Source: Thermoproteota archaeon (GTDB lineage Archaea; Korarchaeota; Korarchaeia; Korarchaeales; Korarchaeaceae). Taken from it: a DNA stretch of 22,787 nt. The position numbers and the translations under genes were made by a program. How positions within the stretch are numbered: the first letter of the stretch is position 1; each line of letters opens with the position of its first letter. Under the pieces are notes generated by a model. That model was given only the letters and a program-made list of their open reading frames with translations, was not told the DNA's origin and ran no database searches. The stretch lies in the NCBI GenBank assembly GCA_015521385.1, contig WAOH01000232.1, positions 1 to 22,787 of the forward strand, given 5' to 3'. Below, piece by piece: positions 13,756 to 20,587 of this stretch.

Positions 13756-15496
13756 GGAGTTTGTGCCTCCTGATAAGTATGAACGGATGATTCCCATCGA
13801 AATCCCCGTATTCCCGACCGGATAGGATCGCCTTACCGGTAGCCAGCAGTTCATCCCTCGAATTAACTACCAACACCTCACTCTTGGGCCTTATCAGGGG
13901 GTCCGCCCACTCCACGAATTTCACGAAGACCGTAGTCCCCCTAGCTACCGTCTCCTCGAACCTCTCCTTCACGCACACCCTGGATCTAGGCGAGGGGAGG
14001 ATCCTGAGCATCTGCTCGCCTCCCTGTAGTGTGGGAACGAACATACCGTCGCTGGGCCGGATGAACCCTATGGTGATCCCGTTCCTCAATACCTCCCTGG
14101 GCATGCCCGTCCTCTTCGACCTCCTTATGCTGGCGCCCTTACCGAGCTCGCTCAGGGAGGGATGATACTGATAAGAGAGCAGAGAGGAGACCAACTCCTC
14201 GTCGGAGGGCTCGTCCGCAGGGTCTTCTTCATAGGGGAATACGGTCTGACCGAACGGGTACACGTACTTCAGCCCCACGGGAACCCTCCCATAGAGCTTC
14301 CTCACGACATACCTCTCGAAAGAGAGGCTCCTGAGCCTCTCCCTGGCCCTGACCACCTCAGGCCTGAAGAACGTCTCTGGACCCGAGTACTGCAGGCCCG
14401 ACGACTTGGAGAAAGGCTCCCTCACCTCCAGCAAATCCCCCCAGCTCTTTAACACATAATCCAACGCTGCGTAAAGTTTAGGGTGGAATCTGGCTCTCTC
14501 CTGCACGAGTTCCCAGAGCCATTCGCCTCTTATGGCTTCCCTCACCTTCCTGATCTCCGAAATCGAGACGTACAGGTTGTGCCTCGCGATCAGCCTGGTC
14601 CTATCCTCCCTAGGTAACTCCCTCACCTCCTTTGGCGTGTATCTCGTGCACACAGGGCACGAACACGGAAATTCCTCGATGTCCTCCAATTGGAGAGTCC
14701 CGTGAGGCGTCATGTATCTCCCCTGCTCAGCATAGAGCGCGTACGCCGCAGAATCGAAAGAATCGGCGCCGAGAGCTGCGAAGAAAGCGAATGTGGAGGG
14801 ATGACCTATCCCCCAAAAGTGGAATGGTTTTCCGGACTTCAGGATAGACCTCACCAGCAGGAAATGCTTGGCTTGTAGGGTGAAATCATACCTCTCGAGC
14901 GCTACCTTGAGTGAACCCACTCCGTTGTAGTCGAAATCCAGCTCCCTTATCCGCCTGGAACTGTACTCCACCAGATCGGTGTGGATCGATCCCTGAGGAG
15001 TTCCCACCCAGAGGGTTCCCTTCAGGCCATCCTTGAGCTCCGACCATTCCTCGGCATTCTTCAGCGTCCTCATAACACCCTTCTCCGCCTCAGCTCTGCT
15101 TATCTCCGACGACATGGGGACATCCAGTATGGACCCGATGTCGGATCCTATCGCGTGTTGGAACTCGAGTATCTCCCTGTTGGATATCTCCACATCCCCG
15201 TACCTGTAAATCTGGTACGCGCCGGAGTCGGTCATGACTATCCCGTCGAATCCCAACAAGGAGTGAATTCCCAGCTCCAAGGCCCTCCTCCTCAATTCCT
15301 CCGACTTGTATATAATGTAGGAATTCGTGATTAGGGCCCTTATTCCCATCTCCTTCATTTCCTTGGGGGTTACCACGGGCTTGTTGGGGTTGTACACTGG
15401 AAAGAACTCCGGCAGGGTGAGCGTCCCGCTCTTGGTTTTGAGGTCAGACAGCCTAGCGGAGGCGTCGCTCTTCCTGACTCTGAAGACCAGATCCAT
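13742..15496 (-). CDS. tgtA: Archaeosine tRNA-guanine transglycosylase
   Basis: Exchanges guanine-15 for preQ0 in the D-loop of archaeal tRNAs, the first committed step of archaeosine. The protein has 584 residues, full length for TgtA. The catalytic domain shows VMTDSGAYQIY with the acid/base Asp90, GTPQGSIHTDL, and GADSFDSAAY with the likely nucleophile Asp248. A zinc site is CSCPVC (Cys278, 280, 283) with a His further on in ARHNLY. Domains specific to the archaeal enzyme follow, and the C-terminal ~80 residues are a PUA domain (ADPLIRPKSEVLVVNSRDEL). The ATG at 15496 is the only in-frame start after a TGA, but the perfect AGGAGGTGAT lies 14 nt upstream, farther than usual. Confidence 0.96.
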   Translation of the reverse strand: MDLVFRVRKSDASARLSDLKTKSGTLTLPEFFPVYNPNKPVVTPKEMKEMGIRALITNSYIIYKSEELRRRALELGIHSLLGFDGIVMTDSGAYQIYRYGDVEISNREILEFQHAIGSDIGSILDVPMSSEISRAEAEKGVMRTLKNAEEWSELKDGLKGTLWVGTPQGSIHTDLVEYSSRRIRELDFDYNGVGSLKVALERYDFTLQAKHFLLVRSILKSGKPFHFWGIGHPSTFAFFAALGADSFDSAAYALYAEQGRYMTPHGTLQLEDIEEFPCSCPVCTRYTPKEVRELPREDRTRLIARHNLYVSISEIRKVREAIRGEWLWELVQERARFHPKLYAALDYVLKSWGDLLEVREPFSKSSGLQYSGPETFFRPEVVRARERLRSLSFERYVVRKLYGRVPVGLKYVYPFGQTVFPYEEDPADEPSDEELVSSLLSYQYHPSLSELGKGASIRRSKRTGMPREVLRNGITIGFIRPSDGMFVPTLQGGEQMLRILPSPRSRVCVKERFEETVARGTTVFVKFVEWADPLIRPKSEVLVVNSRDELLATGKAILSGREYGDFDGNHPFILIRRHKLPREA

Positions 15497-15510
15497 GGGG
15501 AGAGCCCTAA

Positions 15511-15540
15511 ATCACCTCCTATTTCAAAATAATAAAAAGG
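15511..15540 (-). promoter_or_regulatory. tgtA: tgtA promoter and Shine-Dalgarno, overlapping a T-rich terminator
   Basis: On minus, TTTTTATTATTTTG (15538-15525) follows the winged-helix gene stop by about 15 nt and fits an archaeal oligo-T terminator. The same run can act as the TATA region for tgtA (predicted start near 15506). AGGAGGTGAT (15520-15511) is fully complementary to the archaeal 16S 3' end. If the transcript starts near 15506 this element would not be in the mRNA, so either the start is further upstream or tgtA is read from the upstream gene. Confidence 0.4.
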
Positions 15541-15552
15541 AAGGCTGATGGT

Positions 15553-15795
15553 TCAGGAGATACCATTCCCCTCGCTTCTCAGTAAGTTGAGCCCCTTAGG
15601 GGTGATGAAGACCCGTTCTCCCCTGAACCTTCTCCTCCTCGTAATAAGGCCCTTGTTGGCGAGGTACTTCAGGACGAACTCCCTGGCTACCCTGTCGGGA
15701 ATCAGCTCGGATGCAACGATACCGTCATTTCCCGCTTTCTCTAGTTTTCGTAGGATCCTTAAATGCGCATCCATTAGAACCCTCAATTTATTCAC
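15553..15795 (-). CDS. Small winged-helix DNA-binding protein
   Basis: An 80-residue (or 77-residue) protein that is almost entirely one winged helix-turn-helix domain: a helix AHLRILRKLEKAGNDGIVAS, the HTH ELIPDRVAREFVLKYLANKG, then a wing with basic residues (LITRRRRFRGERVFITPKG) and a final short helix. It fits small archaeal transcription regulators but has no ligand or dimerisation domain. I cannot assign a specific family. GTG 15795 is the outermost start; TTG 15786 is better placed behind AAGGTGA, so the mature start is uncertain. It lies between tgtA and a leader that carries a long dyad, which suggests autoregulation. Confidence 0.7.
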   Translation of the reverse strand: MNKLRVLMDAHLRILRKLEKAGNDGIVASELIPDRVAREFVLKYLANKGLITRRRRFRGERVFITPKGLNLLRSEGNGIS

Positions 15796-15799
15796 CTTT

Positions 15800-15835
15800 C
15801 GCCGTCATCCGGCATCAGCCGGAGGGATGACGACG
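15800..15835 (-). repeat. Imperfect 11-bp dyad / hairpin in the leader of the winged-helix gene
   Basis: Arms at 15800-15810 and 15825-15835 are complementary at 10 of 11 positions (core CGTCATCC and GGATGACG), with a 14-nt centre that contains a further GGC-TGAT-GCC stem on the minus strand. In RNA this gives a hairpin ending a few nt before the AAGGTGA Shine-Dalgarno. In DNA it could be an operator. Confidence 0.6.
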
Positions 15836-15999
15836 TGGGAGGGCCTGAGCACCCCCCAACTAACACTTAGGTAACATTTCTGTCTATAAAACTTTACCTA
15901 TCTGCCTTGCCGTTCCGCCGCTATCTACGTCGATCAACTAATAGACTCTCCTCGTGAAAACGCTGAAATAGGGTCGGGGTTAGAAGGTCAGGTGCCACT
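15836..15999. promoter_or_regulatory. Divergent intergenic region with TATA-like box
   Basis: This gap has no gene that I can support. TATAAAAC (15885-15892) is the clearest TATA-like element. On minus (GTTTTATA) it predicts a start near 15862 and a leader of about 70 nt for the winged-helix gene. On plus it would leave about 85 nt before the reductase gene at 16000, so a nearer weak box (AAATAGGG around 15965) may be used instead. Confidence 0.4.
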
Positions 16000-17139
16000 A
16001 TGGAATGGGATGTCATAATAGTCGGCGGCGGTCCCGCTGGCCTTTCCGCTGCGAGGTTCTCCTCGGAACTAGGTCTCAGAACCCTCCTCTTTGAGGCGTA
16101 TTCCGATATCAAGGCTTGGAAGCCCTGTGGCGAGGGTGTAAGCAAGGAGACCTTCGAGACCGCTGGAATAGAACCCAAACCCGGCATAGTTGCGAACGAA
16201 CTCAGCATGAGGGTTTACGCTCCCTCAGGCAAGTACGTGGAGATCCCCCTGCATGGCTTCGCGATAAATAAGGACCTTTTCCTACAGGAGATGGGCAAGG
16301 AGGCCCTCAAGGCTGGAGCTGAATTCAGGATAGGGGAGAGGGTGGAGGGCGTAGTCAAGGAGGCCGGCAAAGTCGTCGGTGTCAAGACATCTAGAGGTGA
16401 AGTGGTGAAGGGCAAGGTGATCATAGGGGCCGACGGTTACAATTCTGTCGTTGCGAGGACGGCCGGCTTGGATAACACCACCGAACTCATTCCGGTCTAT
16501 CAGTACAAGATGGTCGGGGTGGAGCTGGACTCGCACACCACGGGCCACATCTATGTGGGCTCGATGGCTCCCGGAGGGTACGCTTGGATATTTCCGAAGG
16601 ACGAGGAGATAGCCAATGTAGGTATTGGAGTGAGGCCAGGAGCGCCCAAGCCCTATCTAGATAAGTTCATTAAGGAGAGACCGGAACTCTTCAAGAAAGC
16701 CAAGATAATGGGGGTAGGGGGAGCAGCTGTTCCCATCGGGGGGATGGCCAGGGAGTACATCGCGGACAACCTCATACTCTTGGGCGATGCGGCGGGCATG
16801 GTCATCCCCTTCACGGGTGCGGGCATCCACTCCTCCATAGCGGCGGGCAAGGTAGCCAGCAAGGTCATAAAGGAGGCCATAGAGAGGGGAGATACCTCGG
16901 CTGAATCCCTCAAGGCTTTCGAGAGGGAGTACGATCACTGGATAAAGAGGATAAACGATAGCCTGAAGGCCATGAGGGTCTTCGAGAAACTGAGCGACGA
17001 CGACCTCAACCAGCTGGCAGAAGTCTTGGACTACGAGGACGTGATAAACCTAGCGAACGGGATGAATCTGGGTAAGGTGGCCATGAAACTGATGAAGCAC
17101 CCGATCTTAGCCACCAAAGTGGCTAAGGCTCTCCTGTAG
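16000..17139 (+). CDS. Geranylgeranyl reductase (digeranylgeranylglycerophospholipid reductase)
   Basis: FAD-dependent reductase of 379 residues that saturates the isoprenoid chains of archaeal membrane lipids. The N-terminal dinucleotide-binding motif is VGGGPAG at residues 8-14. PCGEGVS (42-48) is the family hallmark near the flavin; Cys43 is the typical active-site region cysteine. GYAWIFPK matches the YxWxFP motif that contacts the lipid, and LILLGDAAGMVIPFTGAGIH is the second FAD-binding motif. The ATG at 16000 gives a full-length protein. It is followed after 11 nt by trmI on the same strand. It is probably peripheral at the cytoplasmic membrane. Confidence 0.93.
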   Translation: MEWDVIIVGGGPAGLSAARFSSELGLRTLLFEAYSDIKAWKPCGEGVSKETFETAGIEPKPGIVANELSMRVYAPSGKYVEIPLHGFAINKDLFLQEMGKEALKAGAEFRIGERVEGVVKEAGKVVGVKTSRGEVVKGKVIIGADGYNSVVARTAGLDNTTELIPVYQYKMVGVELDSHTTGHIYVGSMAPGGYAWIFPKDEEIANVGIGVRPGAPKPYLDKFIKERPELFKKAKIMGVGGAAVPIGGMAREYIADNLILLGDAAGMVIPFTGAGIHSSIAAGKVASKVIKEAIERGDTSAESLKAFEREYDHWIKRINDSLKAMRVFEKLSDDDLNQLAEVLDYEDVINLANGMNLGKVAMKLMKHPILATKVAKALL

Positions 17140-17150
17140 GAGGTGTCCTC

Positions 17151-17939
17151 TTGCCTATAAAGGAGGGCGATACTGCCCTCCTCGTCGTTTACAGCAAGAA
17201 GGGGAGGCCCAAGAAGTTCTTAGTGAGGGTCAAGGAGGGAAAGAGGGTTCACACCCACAAGGGATACATAGACCTGTCCTCTCTCATCGGAAGAGACTGG
17301 GGATCCGTCGTCCAAACGAACAAAGGCGTTCCGGTCGAGGTACATAGGCCCACCCTATCTGACATCATAGAGAAGCTTGGTAGAGCCACCCAGATAATCT
17401 ACCCCAAGGATTCAGGCTTCATCCTGCTAAAATCGGGGATCAAGCCGGGGGATAAGGTAGTCGAGATAGGAACCGGATCAGGCGCCCTGACTATAGTGCT
17501 GGCCACGTTTCTGGGGCCTGAGGGCGAAGTATACAGCTATGATGTGAGGGAATCATCCCTTAAGATGGCGGAGAGGAACTTGAAGGCCCTCCAGCTGACC
17601 AATGTGGTTCTGAAGCTTAAGGACGCGAAGCTGGGAATAGACGAAGAGGATGTAGACGCCGTGTTCATCGATGTGCCCGATCCCTGGGAACTCTTGCCCA
17701 TGGTCCATGAGAGACTCAAGCCCAACGGTATCTTCGTAGCATTCGTTCCTTCCTGCGAACAGATAAGCAGGACCGTGGTTAAAGCTAGGGACGTGGGGTT
17801 CAGCATGGTGGAAGTTCACGAGATACTGGATAGGGAGTATGAGAGTGATGAGAGGAGGACCAGACCTCACCCCAGGATGATAGCCCATACCGGCTTCATA
17901 ATAATCGGCAGGAAGATCAACCCGCCCTCCTCAACCTGA
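17151..17939 (+). CDS. trmI: tRNA (adenine-N1)-methyltransferase TrmI
   Basis: SAM-dependent methyltransferase of 262 residues that makes m1A at positions 57/58 of the T-loop in archaeal tRNAs. The N-terminal small beta domain (EGDTALLVVYSKKGRPKKFL) is followed by RATQIIYPKDSGFILLKSGI, the SAM motif VVEIGTGSGALTIVLA around residue 103, EVYSYDVRESSLKMAERN, and the catalytic-region DVPDPWELL. TTG 17151 is preceded by GGAGGTG (17138-17144) and matches family N-termini. It is likely co-transcribed with the geranylgeranyl reductase and overlaps the convergent zinc-ribbon gene by 23 bp. Confidence 0.93.
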   Translation: MPIKEGDTALLVVYSKKGRPKKFLVRVKEGKRVHTHKGYIDLSSLIGRDWGSVVQTNKGVPVEVHRPTLSDIIEKLGRATQIIYPKDSGFILLKSGIKPGDKVVEIGTGSGALTIVLATFLGPEGEVYSYDVRESSLKMAERNLKALQLTNVVLKLKDAKLGIDEEDVDAVFIDVPDPWELLPMVHERLKPNGIFVAFVPSCEQISRTVVKARDVGFSMVEVHEILDREYESDERRTRPHPRMIAHTGFIIIGRKINPPSST

Positions 17940-18249
17940 ACAGCATCTCATATTCGCCGGGCTCCAGCTCCGCAACCGCCACATCCTCGGTAATCGTCCT
18001 AGAAAGGTCGATCTCCCACTCTCCCTCCGAGACCTTCCTCAAGAACGCTTCCTCTATGAGCGACAGGACTTCACCCTCGACCGAAGCCCGCTCGACCTCC
18101 TCTCCAAGTTGATTCTCCTTAGGCTGGTCGCTAGCTCTGTAGACCACGAATTCCAAATCCCTCGAGCTGCAGGATGGGCAGGCCTCTGGGAGTGTCTCGT
18201 TAGAGCCCTCCAGATCCTTCTGAAATCCGCATGACCTGCAGACGAGCAT
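17917..18249 (-). CDS. Zinc-ribbon protein of the OapC/ArvC type (COG3364-like)
   Basis: A protein of about 110 residues with an N-terminal zinc ribbon (VCRSCG then ACPSCSS) and a C-terminal region ending ELEPGEYEMLFRLRRAG. Haloarchaeal and methanogen Zn-ribbon proteins of COG3364 have the same layout, with four ribbon Cys near residue 5-25 and a terminal PGKYELNL-like motif, as I recall the family. The middle (about 45-75) is acidic and poorly conserved. It is the third gene behind the GTPase, as in oapABC/arvABC. Starts at TTG 18261, GTG 18252 and ATG 18249 are possible; the last two place the first Cys at residue 4-5 as in the family. Function is unknown beyond the module. Confidence 0.62.
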   Translation of the reverse strand: MLVCRSCGFQKDLEGSNETLPEACPSCSSRDLEFVVYRASDQPKENQLGEEVERASVEGEVLSLIEEAFLRKVSEGEWEIDLSRTITEDVAVAELEPGEYEMLFRLRRAG

Positions 18250-18254
18250 CACTT

Positions 18255-18527
18255 TCAGCAAGATCCCACACCCGATATGAGGATGGAGCTCTTCCTCTTA
18301 GTTACCTTCACCCTCCCCGGGTGGATTAGATAGGGGCCGCCCTCCGAGAGTTTTTCGATCTCCATCCCCGAGGACTCACCCTCGTGCCTGGAGAGCAGGT
18401 ATTCCAGCGCGGAGACCACTGCCTTGGGATCTATGGCCTTCGCTATGACGATCCCCCCTTCCATCAGGAGGCTCACCACGTCCCCGACGCTGTCCTCAGA
18501 GAGCTCCTCCAAGAAAAGGACGCTCAT
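18255..18527 (-). CDS. Small DUF2073-like protein (OapB/ArvB position)
   Basis: A 90-residue protein in an ATGA overlap with the GTPase stop, so translation is coupled. It has no transmembrane segment. The pattern of an N-terminal helix, VSLLMEGGIVIAKAIDPKAV, a GMEIEKLSE strand and a final KSSILISGVGSC resembles DUF2073 proteins: a 'GKIVVLE...TPEE' strand-helix, 'GIEIES', and a terminal hydrophobic strand. The resemblance is weak and it is shorter than the usual 110-130 residues, so much of the assignment rests on its position between a GTPase and a zinc-ribbon gene. A lineage-specific protein is the alternative. Confidence 0.5.
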   Translation of the reverse strand: MSVLFLEELSEDSVGDVVSLLMEGGIVIAKAIDPKAVVSALEYLLSRHEGESSGMEIEKLSEGGPYLIHPGRVKVTKRKSSILISGVGSC

Positions 18528-19180
18528 CCGCTTGCTACCTCCGCTATAGCTTCGTAAAGGCCCTCTATGTTGTCTCCCCTCAGAGCGGATATCTTCACCA
18601 CGAGATCCTCGGAGAAGGCCTTCTCCACCCTGTTGGGCCTAGCGTATGGGAGGTCGATCTTGTTAGCTACCACTATGTAGGGTATCCCCCTAGCCTTCAA
18701 GTTCCCGGCTATAACCCAGTTCACCTGGGATGTCGGATCCTTCGTGGAGTCTAACACGATCAAGGCGACGTCAACTCTCTCCATCGATTTTATGGCCTCG
18801 ACAACACCTCTAGCCGCCTCAGCAGCTCTTTCCAAGGCCTCTTCCTTCTTGAACCCGTATCTCAGGAAGCTCCTGTAGGTAACCCTCATCGCAATTCCCG
18901 GAGTGTCTACGACATCCATCACGAGGGAGGAACCATTCTTCAGCTTCAATGAGACATTCTCCATCACGCTGACGGTCCTAGTCTCGTGAGGCACCCTGCT
19001 TACGGTCCCTAGCTTCTCCCCAACGAAGTCCATGCAGATCCTGTTGGCCAATGTGGTCTTCCCAGAGTTGACTGGTCCGTAAATCCCCAATATTATCCTC
19101 TTCCTCCTGCGGAAGAGCCTTGAAAATATCCGGGAAAGGAATCCTACACCTTGCCTCGGCTCCACGAGTCTGGCCAGCAT
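18524..19180 (-). CDS. Era/Ras-like small GTPase of the OapA/ArvA family
   Basis: Small GTPase of 218 residues with all G motifs: P-loop GPVNSGKT (35-42), a VPHETR segment (63-68) in the switch I region, DTPG (92-95), NKID (173-176) and SAL (198-200). Beyond general GTPase features, IYGPVNSGKTTLANRI, VPHETRT, VLDSTKDPTSQVN and SALRGDNIEGLYE follow closely my recollection of haloarchaeal OapA/ArvA, a GTPase required for extracellular vesicle formation. The N-terminus FLSRIFSRLFRRRKR (14-28) would form a basic amphipathic helix suited to membrane contact. ATG 19180 lies 6-8 nt after the start predicted from the TATA-like CTTTATAA at 19209-19216. It heads a three-gene operon. Confidence 0.8.
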   Translation of the reverse strand: MLARLVEPRQGVGFLSRIFSRLFRRRKRIILGIYGPVNSGKTTLANRICMDFVGEKLGTVSRVPHETRTVSVMENVSLKLKNGSSLVMDVVDTPGIAMRVTYRSFLRYGFKKEEALERAAEAARGVVEAIKSMERVDVALIVLDSTKDPTSQVNWVIAGNLKARGIPYIVVANKIDLPYARPNRVEKAFSEDLVVKISALRGDNIEGLYEAIAEVASG

Positions 19181-19208
19181 TTTCCCATATAAACAGCTTC
19201 AACTGCCG

Positions 19209-19216
19209 TTATAAAG
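19209..19216 (-). promoter_or_regulatory. TATA-like box of the GTPase operon
   Basis: CTTTATAA on minus is centred about 26 nt before a predicted start near 19186, giving a leader of roughly 6 nt to the ATG at 19180. A second AT-rich run (TTTATATGG, about 19187-19196) could place a start near GTG 19165 instead, so two initiation sites are conceivable. Confidence 0.4.
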
Positions 19217-19255
19217 GGCCCAACTGGGATGTAATGCGCCATAAGTATTGGGATC

Positions 19256-20530
19256 CTAGCTAAGCTGGACGACCTCCCCCAACTTGGGGATGTAGGTCCT
19301 GATCCCCCTCTTCTCCAATTTCCTCCTCAACTGCCTCATCTTGTCAGGCTCCCCGTGAACCAGTATGACCTCCTTTAACCCATTCTCACTTAATTTCGAT
19401 ACGAAATTGATCAGGTTGGGCTGATCTGCGTGGGCGGAGAAGTCAGCAAATTTGACGTCGGCCTCTATGCGTATCGTGCTCCCGTCAGGCATCGGTATAT
19501 CTCTCTCCCCATCCATCAGTAGCCTGCCCCTGGTCCCCCTGACCTGGTATCCGGTGAGGTAGATCAGGTTCCCCCTCCTCGTTCCGAAGTGCTTCAAGTA
19601 GGTTAGGACCGGGCCTCCCTGGAGCATCCCCGACGTGGTCACCACGATGAAGGGTTCGCTGAGATCCAGTATCTCATCCCTGCTCCAGACCTCCTCTATT
19701 GCCCTGTGATCGAACAGACCCTTCTTGCTCTCCCTCACCCTTCTCTGAAGCTCGGGCCTCAACCAAGACCAATATATCGTATAGAACTTGGATACCTCCC
19801 TTATCATCCCATCGACGAATATAGGAACCTCGGGGAGGAAACCCGACTCCATATAATGGATGAGCGTGAGAAGGACCTCCTGCGCCCTTCCCAATGCGAA
19901 AGCCGGGACGATAGTCACCCCACCCGACTGAATTACGGACCTTATATCTTCGACGAATCTCCTCTCCACCTTCTTCCTGGAGGGGTGAACGTCCTGATCT
20001 CCGCCGTACGTGCTCTCCATCACCAAGTAGTTCACCTCCGGCAGGTTCACATCGGCGCCCCTCAGGGTTCTGGTGTTCGACGTGTTCAGGTCGCCCGTGT
20101 ACAGCAGGGAGGTCCCATCGGGGGATCTCAGGTATATCATCGCGGAGCCCAGAACGTGTCCCGCATTGAAGGGTATGACCTCCCAACCATCCACCTCGGT
20201 GGGTATGCCGAATCTGATGGACTTCTCCCTCTTCTTCAACAGTCCTATGTCTTGGTTGCTGAAGGGCTTCGGTTCGTCCTCTGGAAAGAGGTTCAGGAAG
20301 TCCCTTAGGAGTATCTCCGATACATCCACGGTGGGGGGAGTGGCGAGGAAATCGCATTCCCATCTGGATACTAAGGCAGGGGCATATCCCGAGTGGTCTA
20401 GGTGGGCGTGGGTCAGCACGAGCGAGCTGACATCTTGGTAGGGATCTAGGGGGAACTTATCCCTCCCCTTCCCTCCGAAATCGACGCCTGAGTCCAGCAC
20501 TATAGATCCTCCTCTACTGATCACCTCCAA
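19256..20530 (-). CDS. Beta-CASP metallo-beta-lactamase ribonuclease, aCPSF2 type
   Basis: Predicted zinc-dependent ribonuclease of the CPSF73-like beta-CASP family, without N-terminal KH domains, hence aCPSF2 rather than FttA/aCPSF1. From TTG 20530 it has 424 residues. Motifs are THAHLDHSG (His41, His43, Asp45, His46), GHVLGSA (His125), YTGDLN (Asp147), beta-CASP motif A MESTYGG, motif B PAFALGRAQE, DFSAHADQ (His367) and VHGEPDKM (His392). All metal ligands are present. The family's opening strand and GAAxxVGRSS loop are encoded in frame just upstream of this TTG (20531-20587) and are very probably part of the protein. It is the last gene after hel308 and purB. Confidence 0.93.
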   Translation of the reverse strand: MEVISRGGSIVLDSGVDFGGKGRDKFPLDPYQDVSSLVLTHAHLDHSGYAPALVSRWECDFLATPPTVDVSEILLRDFLNLFPEDEPKPFSNQDIGLLKKREKSIRFGIPTEVDGWEVIPFNAGHVLGSAMIYLRSPDGTSLLYTGDLNTSNTRTLRGADVNLPEVNYLVMESTYGGDQDVHPSRKKVERRFVEDIRSVIQSGGVTIVPAFALGRAQEVLLTLIHYMESGFLPEVPIFVDGMIREVSKFYTIYWSWLRPELQRRVRESKKGLFDHRAIEEVWSRDEILDLSEPFIVVTTSGMLQGGPVLTYLKHFGTRRGNLIYLTGYQVRGTRGRLLMDGERDIPMPDGSTIRIEADVKFADFSAHADQPNLINFVSKLSENGLKEVILVHGEPDKMRQLRRKLEKRGIRTYIPKLGEVVQLS

Positions 20531-20587
20531 ACTGGACCTTCCGACCCTCTCAGCAGCTCCTAAGAATCTCAGCTTAATTCCGCTCGT
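20531..20587 (-). other. Probable N-terminal extension of the beta-CASP protein from a non-canonical start
   Basis: In frame with the beta-CASP gene, this stretch encodes (T/M)SGIKLRFLGAAERVGRSS, the conserved first strand of the fold. The frame is closed upstream by a TAG inside purB and holds no ATG, GTG or TTG before 20530. ACG at 20587-20585 lies 7 nt after a perfect GGAGGTG (20601-20595); ATT at 20578-20576 aligns with the family's usual Met. It overlaps the end of purB by 14 bp. Confidence 0.65.

Noticed and set aside
15825..15847. Possible C/D box guide RNA (ATGACGA followed by CTGA on plus).
   Set aside because: The C box has a mismatch, only about 11 nt separate the boxes, there is no second box pair, and no proper terminal stem; the dyad explains the sequence better.
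15548..15874. A 108-codon plus-strand frame across the winged-helix gene and its leader.
   Set aside because: It reads antisense through a convincing HTH protein and the dyad, and its composition is shadow-like.
19674..20363. Overlapping frames on both strands within the beta-CASP gene (229 and 200 codons).
   Set aside because: Gly/Arg- and His-rich shadow composition; the true frame carries every beta-CASP metal-binding motif.
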